From contig NZ_JBPCCU010000003.1 in the NCBI RefSeq assembly GCF_050971785.1, positions 496,001-560,000 of the forward strand: 64,000 bases of DNA, written 5' to 3'. The position numbers and the translations under genes were made by a program. The DNA comes from Actinomadura_E scrupuli (GTDB lineage Bacteria > Actinomycetota > Actinomycetes > Streptosporangiales > Streptosporangiaceae). This document shows positions 52,550-62,031 of this stretch, piece by piece. Below the pieces are notes generated by a model. The model saw only the letters and a list, made by a program, of their open reading frames with translations. It was not told where the DNA came from and ran no database searches. Positions within the stretch are counted from its first letter, which is position 1; each line of letters starts with the position of its first letter.

Positions 52550-53024
52550 GTCACGCCTGAGCCGGTGTGGTGGTCGCCTCCTCGGCGAAAAGCACAACGC
52601 GGCTCCTGCCTCGACCGAAGCCGAGCGGTATTCCGCGAAGGCGTGGGTTACGGCCCGGGGGACACAAACCACACCGGCATCACCTACCCTAACCGCACTC
52701 GGGGGGTGGGTATTCCAGGAGGGCCGGTGTGGTGCTCCAGGGTGTCCTGAAGGTCAGATTCGAGATCCCTCCGTGCTCCGACGCGATGTCCGGTGCGTCC
52801 CATGTGTGTGTACAAATCCGGTACGCCAAAACCTGAGGTGTATCCAGTAGTGCCCTGACCAGCGGTACGGCGCCAGGCGCGCCGGCGCCGGATCCCGGCT
52901 CCTGCGGAGCGGGCCGCGCCGGTGCCCGGGTCCGCCGTGCCGCGCCGCCCCCGGCTCACGCCAAGGGACATGGCCTGGCGCGGGCGCGGGTACGGCGGCC
53001 GGTGAGCGTGAGGGAGTCGGGGAG
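52550..53024. other. Long intergenic stretch with possible structured RNA
   Basis: About 475 bases without a supported gene and less GC-rich than the rest. ACCACACCGGC (52668-52678) pairs with GCCGGTGTGGT (52723-52733), and inside ACCTACCC (52682-52689) pairs with GGGTGGGT (52704-52711) with one wobble. GCCGGTGTGGTG also appears at about 52561. It could be a structured RNA or a regulatory region for the HATPase gene. Confidence 0.4.
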
Positions 53025-53486
53025 TTGACTGTACGACGGCTCGGGACGAACGGGCGGGCGCATCACGGGACACGGGTGGCCTCCTGGGAACTGCCCGCTG
53101 AGGTGCGCACCGCCGCGCAGGCGCGGGTGCTGACGCGCGAGACCCTGCTGGACTGGGGGGTGACCGATCCCGCCGACACCGACGACGTGGTGCTCATCGT
53201 CGACGAGCTGGTGACCAACGCCGTGGTGCACGGTGGCGGCCGGGTGCGGCTGGTGTTGCGCCTGGACGGGTCCCAGCTGGTCGGTGAGGTCGGGGACGGC
53301 GGCAGGGGTGCGCCGCGGGTCCGCGAGTCCGGCGCGGACGCGGAGAGCGGGCGGGGGCTGTGGCTGGTCGCGGCGCTGGCCGCGGACTTCGGGGTACGGC
53401 CGGAGAGCGCCGGCAAGACGCTGTGGTTCACCCGCCGGCTCGCCTTCGGTCACGGGGCCGGCGGGCTCGGCGGGGCGGCCTGCTAG
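53025..53486 (+). CDS. HATPase_c domain protein (anti-sigma-like)
   Basis: A 153-residue GHKL ATPase-fold protein. The N-box is VDELVTNAVVHGG (about residue 62); the G-boxes are VGDGGRGAPRV and SGRGLWLVAALAADFGV. TTG 53025 or the internal GTG 53079 could start it. Single-domain members act on sigma-factor or stress systems. It is followed by the convergent WYL gene with overlapping stops. No partner is visible. Confidence 0.8.
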   Translation: MTVRRLGTNGRAHHGTRVASWELPAEVRTAAQARVLTRETLLDWGVTDPADTDDVVLIVDELVTNAVVHGGGRVRLVLRLDGSQLVGEVGDGGRGAPRVRESGADAESGRGLWLVAALAADFGVRPESAGKTLWFTRRLAFGHGAGGLGGAAC

Positions 53487-54613
53487 AGGCGCAGCGGGCA
53501 GCGCTCCACCAGCAGCCCGCCCGGCTCGAGGTCGTCGTCCTCGCCGAGCGCGGGGGCGAGGGCCAGGGCTGTCCCCGGGTCGTCGGCGAGCCGGTCCAGG
53601 TGCCATTCGATGTGCGACAGGGGACTCCACCAGCCGGCCATGAGGTCGGCCAGCGGCCGGTGCTCGCCGGGCCGGCCCGGCTCGGGCAGGGTGCCGCGCC
53701 ACAGCGCGTCGGGGCAGTCCGCCGCCCAGTGGGCAGCGCCGTCGAGTACGTCGTCCAGATCGCGGGCCACCTCCCCGAAGGAGCGGACGGCCATCGCGTC
53801 CTGGATCATCCGTTCCCGCCGGGTGTAGGGCAGGTCGCGGTCGAACTCCGGGGGGAAGGGCGGCCTGCGCCCGTCGAAGACCAGCTCTCCGCCGGAGGCG
53901 ACGGCCCGCAGCGCACCGAACTGCCAGCGGCTCCACTCCGCGAGATGGCCGAGGACGGCCCGCAGGTCGGCGATGCCCTCGCCGGCCCGCCGGGCCTCGG
54001 CGGCGGTCTCGGCGAGCCGGATCCGTACGTGCTCGACCCGGTCGAGGGTCCAGGCGCGGGCGCGTGCGGGGGTGCTGGAGAGCGGGCCGTCCTCGACGGC
54101 GCGGCGCGGCGCCGGCACGCGCAGGGTGGCGAGCAGTTCGTCGAGGTCGCGGAGCCCGGCGTCGCTGCCGGTGAGGTAGGCGGCACCGATGCGGTCGAGG
54201 CGGAACAGCCGTGGTCCTTCGCGCAGCCGGCACCACCCGACGAGGTACTCGCCGTAGGGGGCGATGACCAGGCCGTGCGCCTCGACGTTGCGGCGGGTCC
54301 GCTCGCCGGCCTGGTCGATGTAGGCGATGCGCACGACGCGCCGGGCGCGTACGGCGTGCGCGACGGTGTCGCGGACGGGCTGGGCGAGGGAGAGGGTGCC
54401 GGCCGGGGCCGGTGGGGGAGGCTGCGCGCCGACGGCGTAGCCGTCGCGGGTGATCCGCACGGGGAGGCCGTCCCGGGCCAGGGTCGTCAGGTCCCGCCGC
54501 ACGGTGCGCTCGCTGACGCGCAGCCGTTCGGCGAGGGTACGGGTCGGCAGCGAGGCGGGTGCGGCGGCCCGTAGTTCGGCCACGAGCGCGAGCAGCCGTT
54601 CCGAGCGGGTCAC
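53483..54613 (-). CDS. HTH-WYL regulator with C-terminal extension
   Basis: A 376-residue protein. The HTH is at residues 1-55 (SLPTRTLAERLRVSERTVRRDLTTLARDGLPV), the WYL domain at about 85-150 (RVVRIAYIDQAGERTRRNVEAHGLVIAPYGEYLVGWCRL). A third domain (about 190-376) is helical with ADLMAGWWSPLSHIEWHLDRLADD, unlike the usual WCX; it resembles DinB-like helical bundles. GTG 54613. It follows the large AAA+ gene by 92 bases. Confidence 0.83.
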   Translation of the reverse strand: MTRSERLLALVAELRAAAPASLPTRTLAERLRVSERTVRRDLTTLARDGLPVRITRDGYAVGAQPPPPAPAGTLSLAQPVRDTVAHAVRARRVVRIAYIDQAGERTRRNVEAHGLVIAPYGEYLVGWCRLREGPRLFRLDRIGAAYLTGSDAGLRDLDELLATLRVPAPRRAVEDGPLSSTPARARAWTLDRVEHVRIRLAETAAEARRAGEGIADLRAVLGHLAEWSRWQFGALRAVASGGELVFDGRRPPFPPEFDRDLPYTRRERMIQDAMAVRSFGEVARDLDDVLDGAAHWAADCPDALWRGTLPEPGRPGEHRPLADLMAGWWSPLSHIEWHLDRLADDPGTALALAPALGEDDDLEPGGLLVERCPLRL

Positions 54614-54705
54614 CCTCCCATCCTGACCCGCGGTTCCCTGCCGCGCACCCCTTCCGCCCGATCGCGTGCCGCCTGCTCAGTCCGGTGGCGGGTGGGGTGC
54701 GGGCG

Positions 54706-57700
54706 TCACTGGGGGAGGTCCTCCGCGGTGAGGCGGGTCAGCTGGTCGGCGGACATGGTGCGGCCGTCGCGGACGATCCGCAGTGACTGCTGGGCGACCG
54801 TGTCGTCGAACAGGCGGCGCACCGATCGGCCCGCGGCGAAGTCGTCGCGCTGCCGCAGCGCGCGCAGCCGTTCCGGCAGGATGACCAGCAGCTCCTGGTC
54901 CAGGACGTACTGCTGCTGTTCCGCGGCGGCGCGGAACATCGCGACCAGCTCCCGGTCGGTGGGGTCGGGGAAGACCAGGACCTCGCCGATGCGGCGGGCC
55001 AGGGCGGGGACGGCGTTGGTGAGGTGCTGCAGCTCCGGCTGCCGGTCGGAGTAGATGACGACGAGCTGGTCGCGGCGTTCGTCCATGACCCTGACCAGCT
55101 CGCTGAGGACCGCGCCGGTGCCGGGCTCGCCGAGCGCGGCGGCGCGGTCGATGACGAGGATCCCGCCGAGGGCCTCGGTGGCCTTGGCGCGGACGGCGGT
55201 GGCGATGTCGCCGGAGGTGGCCAGCTCGGCGGGGATGCACTCGACGACGTGACCGGAGTCGAGCAGGCCGATCGCGGCGTACATCTGGCCGAGGAGCCGG
55301 GCGACGGTCGTCTTCCCGCTGCCGGGGCCGCCGGCGAACGCGAGGTGGCGGGCGCCGTCGCCGACGGGCAGCCCCGCGTGGCGGCGGGCGGCGGCGACCT
55401 GCGCTTCGGCGACCATGCGCTCGATGGTCTCCTTGACCTCCGTCAGCCCGACGAGGGCGCGGAGCTCGTCGCGGTATCCGGCGACGTCCTTGAGGTCGCG
55501 CAGCGCGGGTTCGAGGTCCTCGGCGATCCCGGCGAAGTCCGGTGCGTCGAGCACGAGGCCGCCGCCGAGGGCCTGGGTCTGCTCGGCGTTGCCCAGGTGC
55601 CGGGTGGCCGCACGGTCCAGGTAGGCCTCCACGACGCGGGCGCCGGTGAGGCGGCCGCGGCCGCGGATGCGGTTCAGGTCCCGGCGGGCCGCCTCCCAGG
55701 CGGCCGGGGACAGGCTCAGCTGCCGTTCGCCGGCCAGTACCTCCAGCAGCGCGGCCCGGGCTCCCGGGTCGGTGAGGTCCGGCAGCCGTACGGTCCGGAA
55801 GTCGGTGACCAGCTCTGGGTGGGCGGCCGTCAGCTGCGGCAGCCGGTCGGGCCCGCAGGTGGCCACGAGAGTGGTGTCGCTGACGCCTTCGGCGCGGGCG
55901 CGGTAGAGGGCGGCCGCGAACGCACGGCCCTGGGCGGAGTCGAGGATCAGCGTGTCGATGCCTTCGAGCAGCAGGGTGTGCCCGGCGTGTTCCTCGAGCA
56001 TGCCGCGGACCCCCTCGGGACCCCGCTCGAGCAGCTCGCGGGCGTCGAAGCCGTGCACGTCGCCGCTGCTGACCTCGACCTCCGCGAGGGCCCGGCCGAC
56101 CATCCGGCTGAGCCGGCGCTGGCCCGTGGAGGGCGCGCCGACGAGCAGCAGGGCCGGTGCCGAGGCGCTGGACATCTCCTGGCCGCGCAGCCGCCTGGCC
56201 CACTGGCCTCGCCTGCGGAGCTCGACCAGCACCTGGCCGACGTCGTCGGGGCCGCACAGGAACCTGATGCCGTAGGCCTCGGTGACCTGGCCGGCGCCGG
56301 GGAGCGGCGCGGGCGCGGGAGTGTGGTGCCGGTGCCCGGAGGGCGCCGTGGGGGTGGGGTCGGCGGGCGGCCAGGCGGGCGCGGGCAGATCCGACACCGG
56401 CGGGGCGTACGGCGGCGGGCCGGGATAGGCGGGGCCGGTGGGCGGGGGCGGCTGCGTCCACTGCGGGGGCGGGCCGGGGTCGGGTGCGGACATCGGCGTG
56501 CCGGGAGGCAGGTCGACGAACGGCGGCGGCCGGTGGTCGTGCGCCGCGGGCCGGGCGTCGTCGCCGTAGGGGTCCGGCGGGCGGGGCCCGCCGAAGGGAC
56601 CCGCGGGCGGGCCGGGCGGGTCGGGTGGGAAGGCCTCCTGGCCGAAGGCGGCCGGTGCCGCCGGGTCCTGCGGGTCCGGGCCGGGACCCGCCTGGGTGGC
56701 CAGGGGGTCGGCGGGGAAGGGCGCGGCTCCGGGTTCGGCGGCTAGCGGGTCGGGGGTGGTCTCGACGGAGGGGTCGGCGGCCGGGTCGGCGGGGGGTGCC
56801 TGCGCGGCCCGCTCGGCCGCGAGGTGCGCCCGCGCGGCCTCGATGATCTGCCAGGGGGTCAGCTCGCCGGTGGACTTGGGGACCTGCAGGGAGGGGCTGG
56901 TCAGCTCGGCCGCCGTCGCGGCCGGCACGGTGAACCCGGGTACCGGGGGATTGAGCCTGGCCAGCCGGCTCCAGCTGAGGGCGAGCACGTGGGAGGTGGC
57001 CAGCAGCGACCTGAGCTGCTCGACGTCGTCGGTGCGCAGCGCCTCGGGCAGCCTGCCCTCGCGCGGCCACAGTTCCCGCAGCGGGTGGTCGGGCCGGCCG
57101 AGGACCTCCTGCACGGTGCGGGCGCTGTCGGGGTCCAGCCAGGGCAGCACGGCGGGCAGCACGTTCGGGGTGTGCTGCAGGTCGGCGGCGAGCACCGCGG
57201 CGCCCGCCCGCCGCACGTCGGTGGGACTGGCGGGCCGCCCGCTCAGCCCGGCGACGATCTGGCAGAGGTCGTAGAAGGCGAGCCGCAGGTACTCACCCGG
57301 CGCGATCTCGCGCAGCACCGGGAGGGCGTGCTCGGCGGGGCAGCGGCGCTGCCATTCCTGGGCGATGGCGGCGGGCCCGTACCGGGCGGTGGCCATGTCG
57401 GTCTGGACCATCCGCACGGTGGTGGCGGTGATGGCGGCCAGGGCGTCGGCGCCGGGCCGGAAGCGGGGGTCCTCGCGGAGCCCGCCGGCGACCTCGCCCA
57501 TGACCCGCGCCACGTAGGAGGCGCCGACCGCGTCGCCGGCCAGCAGCCTGCCGGAGTAGTAGGACGACAGGCGGGACAGGTCGGGGGGCACCATCCAGCG
57601 CAGCCGGTCGGCGGGGACGGTCAGGTAGGACGCGAACAGCTCGACGAGCGGGTGCTGGTCGAGCAGCACCGGGGAGCCGGCGCACCACAGCAGCGCGCCC

Positions 57701-58194
57701 CAGGCGGCGGCCAGCGTGCTGGGGGTGGCCTGCTTGAACCCGGGGTCCTGCAGGGTGAACTGCGCGGGGTTGACCGACAGGGCGGTGATCAGGGACTGCT
57801 GGAGACGGGCGACGAGGGTGGTGGCGGGGGCGTCGCCGAGGAACCCGGCGGTGGCCGCCTTGCCCGCCGCGAGGTCCGGGCCGGTCGGGATCAGCGCGGG
57901 CGGCACCGGCGGGTTGCCCGCGCCGGGCGGGGCGACGAGCGCCGCCTGGCGGGCGGCCGGGTCGGCCGGCGGCGGGCAGGCGTGCCAGTTGCCGTCCAGC
58001 CCGCAGCGGTACCAGCGGCCCCAGGCGCCGAACAGCCACCATTCGGCGCCGCCCGACAACATGCGCGAGGTGATCGCCTCGGCACGCTGGCGGGGGGCGG
58101 CGGCGCGCCACCACGGCGCCGCCGCCATCGCCCGGACCTCGTCCTCGGCCTTGCTGTACGGGTCTGTGCCGTCCCCGGCCGCCTGCCAGTTCAC
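54706..58194 (-). CDS. Large protein with two atypical AAA+ domains
   Basis: A 1162-residue protein. Residues 1-90 include WYRCGLDGNWHACPPP. To about 430 it is helical and unrecognised. About 450-640 is a Pro/Asp/Gly-rich linker. The first AAA+ (about 650-850) has a degenerate Walker A, GAPSTGQRR, with Arg for Lys. The second (about 900-1160) has a perfect Walker A, GGPGSGKTT, but the Walker B reads ILVIDRAAAL instead of DE. It resembles CbbX/EccA-like ATPases in the second half. I know no direct function. It is monocistronic-looking with a short gap to the WYL gene. Confidence 0.8.
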   Translation of the reverse strand: MNWQAAGDGTDPYSKAEDEVRAMAAAPWWRAAAPRQRAEAITSRMLSGGAEWWLFGAWGRWYRCGLDGNWHACPPPADPAARQAALVAPPGAGNPPVPPALIPTGPDLAAGKAATAGFLGDAPATTLVARLQQSLITALSVNPAQFTLQDPGFKQATPSTLAAAWGALLWCAGSPVLLDQHPLVELFASYLTVPADRLRWMVPPDLSRLSSYYSGRLLAGDAVGASYVARVMGEVAGGLREDPRFRPGADALAAITATTVRMVQTDMATARYGPAAIAQEWQRRCPAEHALPVLREIAPGEYLRLAFYDLCQIVAGLSGRPASPTDVRRAGAAVLAADLQHTPNVLPAVLPWLDPDSARTVQEVLGRPDHPLRELWPREGRLPEALRTDDVEQLRSLLATSHVLALSWSRLARLNPPVPGFTVPAATAAELTSPSLQVPKSTGELTPWQIIEAARAHLAAERAAQAPPADPAADPSVETTPDPLAAEPGAAPFPADPLATQAGPGPDPQDPAAPAAFGQEAFPPDPPGPPAGPFGGPRPPDPYGDDARPAAHDHRPPPFVDLPPGTPMSAPDPGPPPQWTQPPPPTGPAYPGPPPYAPPVSDLPAPAWPPADPTPTAPSGHRHHTPAPAPLPGAGQVTEAYGIRFLCGPDDVGQVLVELRRRGQWARRLRGQEMSSASAPALLLVGAPSTGQRRLSRMVGRALAEVEVSSGDVHGFDARELLERGPEGVRGMLEEHAGHTLLLEGIDTLILDSAQGRAFAAALYRARAEGVSDTTLVATCGPDRLPQLTAAHPELVTDFRTVRLPDLTDPGARAALLEVLAGERQLSLSPAAWEAARRDLNRIRGRGRLTGARVVEAYLDRAATRHLGNAEQTQALGGGLVLDAPDFAGIAEDLEPALRDLKDVAGYRDELRALVGLTEVKETIERMVAEAQVAAARRHAGLPVGDGARHLAFAGGPGSGKTTVARLLGQMYAAIGLLDSGHVVECIPAELATSGDIATAVRAKATEALGGILVIDRAAALGEPGTGAVLSELVRVMDERRDQLVVIYSDRQPELQHLTNAVPALARRIGEVLVFPDPTDRELVAMFRAAAEQQQYVLDQELLVILPERLRALRQRDDFAAGRSVRRLFDDTVAQQSLRIVRDGRTMSADQLTRLTAEDLPQ

Positions 58195-58277
58195 TCAGCG
58201 AATGGTAGTCGGCCCGGGCGAATCGTCCGGCGTGTCAGCCGGTGTTACGGTCTGGCACCCGGTGGCACCGGCGCCGG

Positions 58278-59033
58278 TCAGGCGTTCTCCTCCAGGAAGC
58301 GGCGGGTCCCGACCGTTACACAGCCGGCGACGAGGATCACCGCGACCAGCGCGCCCTCCCATACCGTGGCGGCCGTGTAGTGCCCGAGGAACAGCGCGCG
58401 CACGGCGTCGACGAAGTAGCGGAACGGGTTGGCGTGCGAGAGCACGTCCAGCCAGCGCGGGGCCATCGACATCGGCAGGATCATCCCCGACAGCAGCATC
58501 AGCGGCACGATCGCGGCCGTGAGCAGCGGGGCGAAGGCGTCCTCGTTACGGGTCCACAGCGCCAGCGCGTAGGACAGCGAGGCGACGCTCACCGCCAGCA
58601 GCACGACGAAGACCAGGCCGGCCAGCACCCCGGTGACCGGGGCGCGCAGGCCGAACGCGACACCGACCGCCAGCAGCATGACGGCCTGCACCAGCATGAC
58701 GGTGGTGTCGCGCAGCACCCTGCCGAGCAGCAGCGCGACCCGGCTGACCGGAGTGACCCGCAGCCGTTCGAGCACGCCGAAGCGCAGGTCGGCGATGAGC
58801 CCGAAGCCAACGAAGCCGGCGCCGAACAGGCCCAGCTGGATCAGCAGCCCCGGGACGTACACCTGCCAGGCGTCGCCGCCGAACCCGCGGGCGCCGGAGA
58901 CCCGGGTGAGCAGCGGCCCGAACAGCACCAGGTAGAGCAGGGGCTGCAGGCCGCCGAAGACGATGGCGACCTTGTTGCGGAGCGTCTGGCGCAGGTAACG
59001 GCGGTAGACGAGCATCGTGTCGCGCAGTATCAC
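58278..59033 (-). CDS. ABC-2 type permease (DrrB-like)
   Basis: A 251-residue permease with about six hydrophobic segments and the motif VSHANPFRYFVDAVRALFLG-like region near the C-terminus (LSHANPFRYFVDAVR). GTG 59033 overlaps the ATPase stop (GTGA). It forms an exporter with the gene at 59030. Confidence 0.88.
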   Translation of the reverse strand: MILRDTMLVYRRYLRQTLRNKVAIVFGGLQPLLYLVLFGPLLTRVSGARGFGGDAWQVYVPGLLIQLGLFGAGFVGFGLIADLRFGVLERLRVTPVSRVALLLGRVLRDTTVMLVQAVMLLAVGVAFGLRAPVTGVLAGLVFVVLLAVSVASLSYALALWTRNEDAFAPLLTAAIVPLMLLSGMILPMSMAPRWLDVLSHANPFRYFVDAVRALFLGHYTAATVWEGALVAVILVAGCVTVGTRRFLEENA

Positions 59034-60001
59034 GAGGAGGTCCCTTCGCGCAGGGAACGGCCGGTCACGGTCAGGAACACGTCGTCGAGGGTGGGGCGGG
59101 CCAGCTGGATGGCGGCGATCCGCACACCGGCCGTGTCGAGGGTGCGCATGAGCTGCAGCAGGACCTGGTCCCCGTGCTCGACGGTCAGCCGCAGCGTGCT
59201 GTCGAGGACGGTCGCCTCGCGGACCGCGGGGACCTTCTGCAGCGCCCGCACGGCCGCGGCGGGTTCGCCGGTCACCTCGATGGTGACGATGTCGCCCGAG
59301 ACCCGGCGTTTGAGCTCGTCGGGGGTGCCCTCGGTGACGATCCGGCCGTCGTCGATGATGAGGATCCGATCGCACAGCGCGTCGGCCTCCTCCAGGTAGT
59401 GCGTGGTGAGGAAGACGGTCGTGCCGTCCTGGTCGCGCAGCCGGCCGATGTGCTCCCACAGGTTGCTGCGGCTGTGCGGGTCCAGCCCGGTGGTCGGCTC
59501 GTCCAGGAACAGCACCGGCGGGCGGTGCACCAGGCCGAGCGCGATGTCCAGGCGCCGGCGCTGCCCGCCGGACAGCGACCCGGCGGCCCGGTCCTGGAGG
59601 CCGTCCAGCTCCAGCCGGGCGCACAGCCCGGCGATCCGGGCGGCGGCGTCGGGCACGCCGTACAGCCGCGCCTGCAGGTCGAGCTCCTCGCCCGCCGGGC
59701 AGGAGGGGTCGGTGCCACCGCCCTGGGCGACGTAGCCGATGCGGCGCCGTACGCCGGCCGGGTCGGTGCGCAGGTCGCGGCCGGCCACGGTCGCCGTGCC
59801 CGCGGTGGGGCGCAGCAGGGTCGTCAGCATTCTCAACGTGGTGGTCTTGCCGGCGCCGTTGGGGCCCAGGAACCCGACGATCTCACCGGGCCGCACGGCC
59901 AGGTCCACGCCGCGTACGGCCTCGACGGGTCCGTGCTTGCTCGGGAACGTACGGGCCAGTCCACTGGCTTCGATCATGGTCTCGGTCAGGACAGCGGTCA
60001 C
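59030..60001 (-). CDS. ABC transporter ATP-binding protein (DrrA type)
   Basis: A 323-residue ATPase. Walker A GPNGAGKTT (about residue 48), signature LSGGQRRRLDIALGL, Walker B VLFLDEPTTGLD, and TTHYLEEADALCDRI. DUF4162-like C-terminus. GTG 60001 with GGAGG seven bases upstream. It is divergent from a TetR gene through a palindrome-rich gap, the usual layout for an autorepressed drug exporter. Confidence 0.92.
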   Translation of the reverse strand: MTAVLTETMIEASGLARTFPSKHGPVEAVRGVDLAVRPGEIVGFLGPNGAGKTTTLRMLTTLLRPTAGTATVAGRDLRTDPAGVRRRIGYVAQGGGTDPSCPAGEELDLQARLYGVPDAAARIAGLCARLELDGLQDRAAGSLSGGQRRRLDIALGLVHRPPVLFLDEPTTGLDPHSRSNLWEHIGRLRDQDGTTVFLTTHYLEEADALCDRILIIDDGRIVTEGTPDELKRRVSGDIVTIEVTGEPAAAVRALQKVPAVREATVLDSTLRLTVEHGDQVLLQLMRTLDTAGVRIAAIQLARPTLDDVFLTVTGRSLREGTSS

Positions 60002-60041
60002 GGTGCCTCCGGGGGGACGAGAGCGACAACACTAGAGTAAC

Positions 60042-60088
60042 CACAATATTGCTGTGACACCAAAATTATAGTGACACCACATTGTGGT
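60042..60088. promoter_or_regulatory. Operator cluster between the ABC exporter and TetR
   Basis: Contains CACAATATTGCTGTG (60042-60056), a direct repeat GTGACACCA at 60054 and 60071, and the perfect palindrome ACCACATTGTGGT (60076-60088). The last overlaps the TATAAT of the tetR promoter. Probably TetR-binding sites. Confidence 0.55.
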
Positions 60089-60093
60089 ATAAT
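60088..60093 (+). promoter_or_regulatory. TATAAT -10 of leaderless tetR
   Basis: TATAAT followed by six bases and the GTG start at 60100, the classic leaderless spacing. The -35 is not clear. Confidence 0.6.
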
Positions 60094-60099
60094 GCCTCC

Positions 60100-60744
60100 G
60101 TGATCGAGGAACTCGGGCTGCGGGAGCGCAAGAAGCAGGAGACGCGGCGCCGCATCTCCGACGTCGCGACCGGGCTGTTCCTGATGCGCGGGTTCGACAA
60201 CGTCACCGTCGCCGATGTGGCCCGCTCCGCGGACGTCTCGGTCAACACCGTCTTCAACTACTTCAAGACCAAGGAAGACCTGTTCTTCGACCGGCAGGCG
60301 GAGGTCACCGAGCAGGCGGCCCGGGACTTCCGCGCCCGCGCGCCCGGGGAGTCCGCCGTGGCGCTGTTCCGGCGCCGCTTCCTGGAGGGCCTGGAGCACA
60401 ACAGCGACCACACCGGCTTCAACGAGGGCGCCGACACGTGGGCGCGGACCGTGATGGCCAGCCCCGCCCTGGTCGCCCGGCAGCGTGAGATCGGCGAGCA
60501 GGCCGAGGAGGCCCTGGCCCGCGCGCTCGCCGAGGACACCGGCGCCGGCCCGGACGACCTGACCCCCCGGATCGCGGCGGCGATGATCATGGCTGCCTCC
60601 CACCGGCTGGTCGAGGAGATCACCCGGCGCAAGGCGGCGGGCGAGACCCTCGGCGAGATGAGGCAGAGCGTGCGGGTCGCCGCGGAGCGCACCTTCGACC
60701 TGCTGGAGTCGGGTCTGGGCGACTACGCGATCCGCCCGGACTGA
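60100..60744 (+). CDS. TetR family transcriptional regulator
   Basis: A 214-residue regulator. The HTH is at about residues 15-60 (GLFLMRGFDNVTVADVARSADVSVNTVFNYFKTKEDLFFD), with a variable C-terminal ligand domain. GTG 60100 is chosen because TATAAT lies six bases upstream. It is divergent from the ABC exporter, which it likely represses. Confidence 0.9.
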   Translation: MIEELGLRERKKQETRRRISDVATGLFLMRGFDNVTVADVARSADVSVNTVFNYFKTKEDLFFDRQAEVTEQAARDFRARAPGESAVALFRRRFLEGLEHNSDHTGFNEGADTWARTVMASPALVARQREIGEQAEEALARALAEDTGAGPDDLTPRIAAAMIMAASHRLVEEITRRKAAGETLGEMRQSVRVAAERTFDLLESGLGDYAIRPD

Positions 60745-60844
60745 CCGCCCTCGGGCGCGCGGGCCGTACCCCGGCCGGGCAAAGGAACGGCAAGTCCGGC
60801 GCGCACGGCGGGAGGGGGCGGGCCGCCCGCACTAGCGTGCGCTC

Positions 60845-61984
60845 ATGGCCGGGCCCCAGGACCCAGATCGGCGCATGCCGCCGTGGCTGCCCCGGGCCTT
60901 CCTGCTCGCCGGCGGCGTCGTGATGCTGTTCCTGTTCGCGCTGCGCCTGCTGCAGCAACTGCGCGGCCTGCTGCTGTTGCTCGTGGTCTCGCTGTTCCTC
61001 GCCTTCGCCATCGAGCCGATCGTCAACCGCCTGGCCGCCCGCGGGTGGCGCAGAGGAGCCGCCACCGGGCTGGTCATGATCGTGCTCATCGTGGTGATGG
61101 CGGCGTTCGCCACGATGCTCGGATCGCTGCTCGCCGACCAGATCAGCAACCTCGTCCAGGGCTTCCCCGGCTACGTGACCCGGCTGGTGGGCTGGCTCAA
61201 CTCCACCTTCCACGCCCGCCTGTCGCAGGCCGACATCGCCAAGCGGCTCGACGCGCTGCGCAACGTCTTCGCCGCCCACCTGGCCGACCTGGCCGGCAAC
61301 GTGTGGGGCATCGGCACCACCGCGCTCGGGATCGCCTTCCAGACGCTCAGCGTCCTGCTGTTCGGCTTCTACTTCTCCGCCGACGGGCCGCGGTTCCGGC
61401 GCGCCGTCTGCTCGCTGCTGCCACCACGGCAGCAGCACGAGATCCTGCGGGCGTGGGAGATCACCGCCGAGAAGACCGGCGCCTACCTCTACTCCCGCGC
61501 GCTCCTCGCCCTGGTCTCCACGTTCGCCCACTACATCGCGTTCTCGGTGCTGGACGTGCCGTTCGCGCTCACCCTGGCGCTGTGGACCGGCGTGGCCTCA
61601 CAGTTCATCCCCACGATCGGCACCTACCTCGCCGGCGCGATCCCGGTGCTGGTGGCGCTCGCGGTGAGCCCGCTGACGGCACTGTGGGTGCTGGTGTTCA
61701 TCATCGCCTACCAGCAGCTCGAGAACTACCTGCTGCACCCGCGCATCACCGCCAAGACCCTCGACATCCACCCGGCGGTGGCCTTCGGCATGGTGGTCGC
61801 CGGCTCCGCCGTCCTCGGGCCCGTCGGGGCGCTGCTGTCACTGCCCGCCGGCGCCAGCATCCAGGCCTTCGCCGGCGCCTACGTCCGCCGTTACGAGGTC
61901 GAGGAGCACCCCCTCACCACCCCCGCCGGCAAAGGCGGCCCCACGGGCCGCACCACCTGGACGCTGCGCAGGCCACGGCGCTGA
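60845..61984 (+). CDS. AI-2E family (PerM-like) permease
   Basis: A 379-residue membrane protein with about seven to eight hydrophobic segments. The family signature is FIPTIGTYLAGAIPVLVALAVSP and LENYLLHPRI in the C-terminal half. Members transport small molecules or act as antiporters; the cargo is not known. Ala/Leu-rich helix 1 and a polar loop containing RLSQADIAKRLDAL. ATG 60845. Confidence 0.9.
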   Translation: MAGPQDPDRRMPPWLPRAFLLAGGVVMLFLFALRLLQQLRGLLLLLVVSLFLAFAIEPIVNRLAARGWRRGAATGLVMIVLIVVMAAFATMLGSLLADQISNLVQGFPGYVTRLVGWLNSTFHARLSQADIAKRLDALRNVFAAHLADLAGNVWGIGTTALGIAFQTLSVLLFGFYFSADGPRFRRAVCSLLPPRQQHEILRAWEITAEKTGAYLYSRALLALVSTFAHYIAFSVLDVPFALTLALWTGVASQFIPTIGTYLAGAIPVLVALAVSPLTALWVLVFIIAYQQLENYLLHPRITAKTLDIHPAVAFGMVVAGSAVLGPVGALLSLPAGASIQAFAGAYVRRYEVEEHPLTTPAGKGGPTGRTTWTLRRPRR

Positions 61985-62031
61985 CGGCCGCCACCGCCGA
62001 ACCGGCCCTGGTCACGATATGCACACGACCA

